Translations under genes and position numbers: made by a program
Part shown: positions 63,765 through 64,000 of the stretch, piece after piece
How positions within the stretch are numbered: position 1 is the stretch's first letter
How the letters are laid out: the number at the start of each line of letters is the position of its first letter
The notes under the pieces: generated by a model
Database searches by the model: none
The model's input: the letters and a program-made list of their open reading frames with translations, nothing else
What the model was told of the DNA's origin: nothing
NCBI RefSeq assembly: GCF_019972155.1
Contig: NZ_BOVL01000020.1
Location: 344,147-408,146, forward strand
Direction: 5' to 3'
Length of the DNA stretch: 64,000 nucleotides
From: Bradyrhizobium sp. RD5-C2
GTDB lineage: Bacteria > Pseudomonadota > Alphaproteobacteria > Rhizobiales > Xanthobacteraceae

Positions 63765-64000
63765 TCACACGGTCCATGGCGCAGCGCGCCCGGCGTCGAT
63801 CTGGTATTTGACGATGGCCTCGGCGACGATTGCCGGCTTGATCGCTCCCTCGTCGGCGAGCGCCTTGAGCGCCGCGATCGCGACATAGTGCCGGTCGACC
63901 TCGAAAAATCGCCGCAGCTTCACGCGATAGTCGCTGCGGCCGAACCCGTCGGTACCGAGCACAACGTAGCGGCGCCCGGCCGCTTGCACATATTCCCGGA
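63765..64000 (-). CDS. aceE: Pyruvate dehydrogenase E1 component, homodimeric AceE type, C-terminal part only
   Basis: The visible frame (78 codons plus two bases) ends RRYVVLGTDGFGRSDYRVKLRRFFEVDRHYVAIAALKALADEG and a short tail, the C-terminus of homodimeric AceE. The upstream part is beyond the window. It is followed 22 bases later by aceF, so the order is aceE-aceF-lpdA. AceE decarboxylates pyruvate with thiamine diphosphate and acetylates the lipoyl groups of AceF. Confidence 0.9.
   Translation of the reverse strand, partial: REYVQAAGRRYVVLGTDGFGRSDYRVKLRRFFEVDRHYVAIAALKALADEGAIKPAIVAEAIVKYQIDAGRAAPWTV

Overview
The window looks like chromosomal DNA of a high-GC alphaproteobacterium. 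It is probably Bradyrhizobium or a close relative; this is an inference from gene content (lipoyl-domain LpdA, Dct/PHB genes, a VirA/VirG-like pair, ABC-rich catabolic operons), not from a marker gene. No rRNA, tRNA, CRISPR array, phage or intact insertion sequence was seen.

Region 1 (1-1.8 kb, minus): the 5' part of a crotonase-family gene and a lone Liv-type binding protein. Region 2 (2.5-19.8 kb): a probable LacI-controlled catabolic regulon. On the minus strand a tightly packed 12-gene run (11913 down to 2502) encodes a complete branched-chain/amide-type ABC transporter (LivKHMGF), a RidA protein, a complete NitT/TauT-type ABC transporter, an enoyl-CoA hydratase and a second RidA. On the plus strand a divergent run encodes acyl-CoA dehydrogenase, acyl-CoA ligase, a citryl-CoA-lyase-like enzyme, a thioesterase, an enoyl-CoA hydratase, a flavin-reductase-like protein and an epoxide hydrolase. 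Two matching operator-like sequences sit immediately before the first genes of both runs, with the lacI gene between them. The substrate is unknown, probably a carboxylic acid activated to a CoA thioester.

Region 3 (20.8-34.9 kb): a soluble diiron monooxygenase (propane/acetone/phenol monooxygenase type) operon on the minus strand. Its order is alcohol dehydrogenase, two small unknown proteins, hydroxylase alpha, reductase, hydroxylase beta, coupling protein, amidohydrolase, a MIP18/DUF59-type protein and a GroEL-like chaperonin. Two paralogous sigma-54 activators flank it. A near-consensus -24/-12 promoter and a perfect 23-bp palindrome lie upstream of the alcohol dehydrogenase.

Region 4 (35-47.5 kb): an SseB-like protein, a secreted DUF3455 protein, a type I secretion system (HlyD, HlyB) with its adjacent 966-residue RTX substrate, and a di-haem peroxidase/hybrid kinase/response-regulator set with VirA/VirG-like architecture.

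Region 5 (47.9-64 kb, all minus): a run of central-carbon genes. These are pyruvate dehydrogenase (aceE partial, aceF, lpdA), the C4-dicarboxylate permease dctA, phaA, phaB, malic enzyme maeB, type II NADH dehydrogenase, a cydB 3' remnant, dctB, dctD and phaC. Together they describe a route from dicarboxylates through malate, pyruvate and acetyl-CoA to polyhydroxybutyrate, with NDH-2 disposing of NADH.

A short dispersed repeat occurs in the non-coding gaps near 20.0, 35.6, 35.8 and 47.6 kb.
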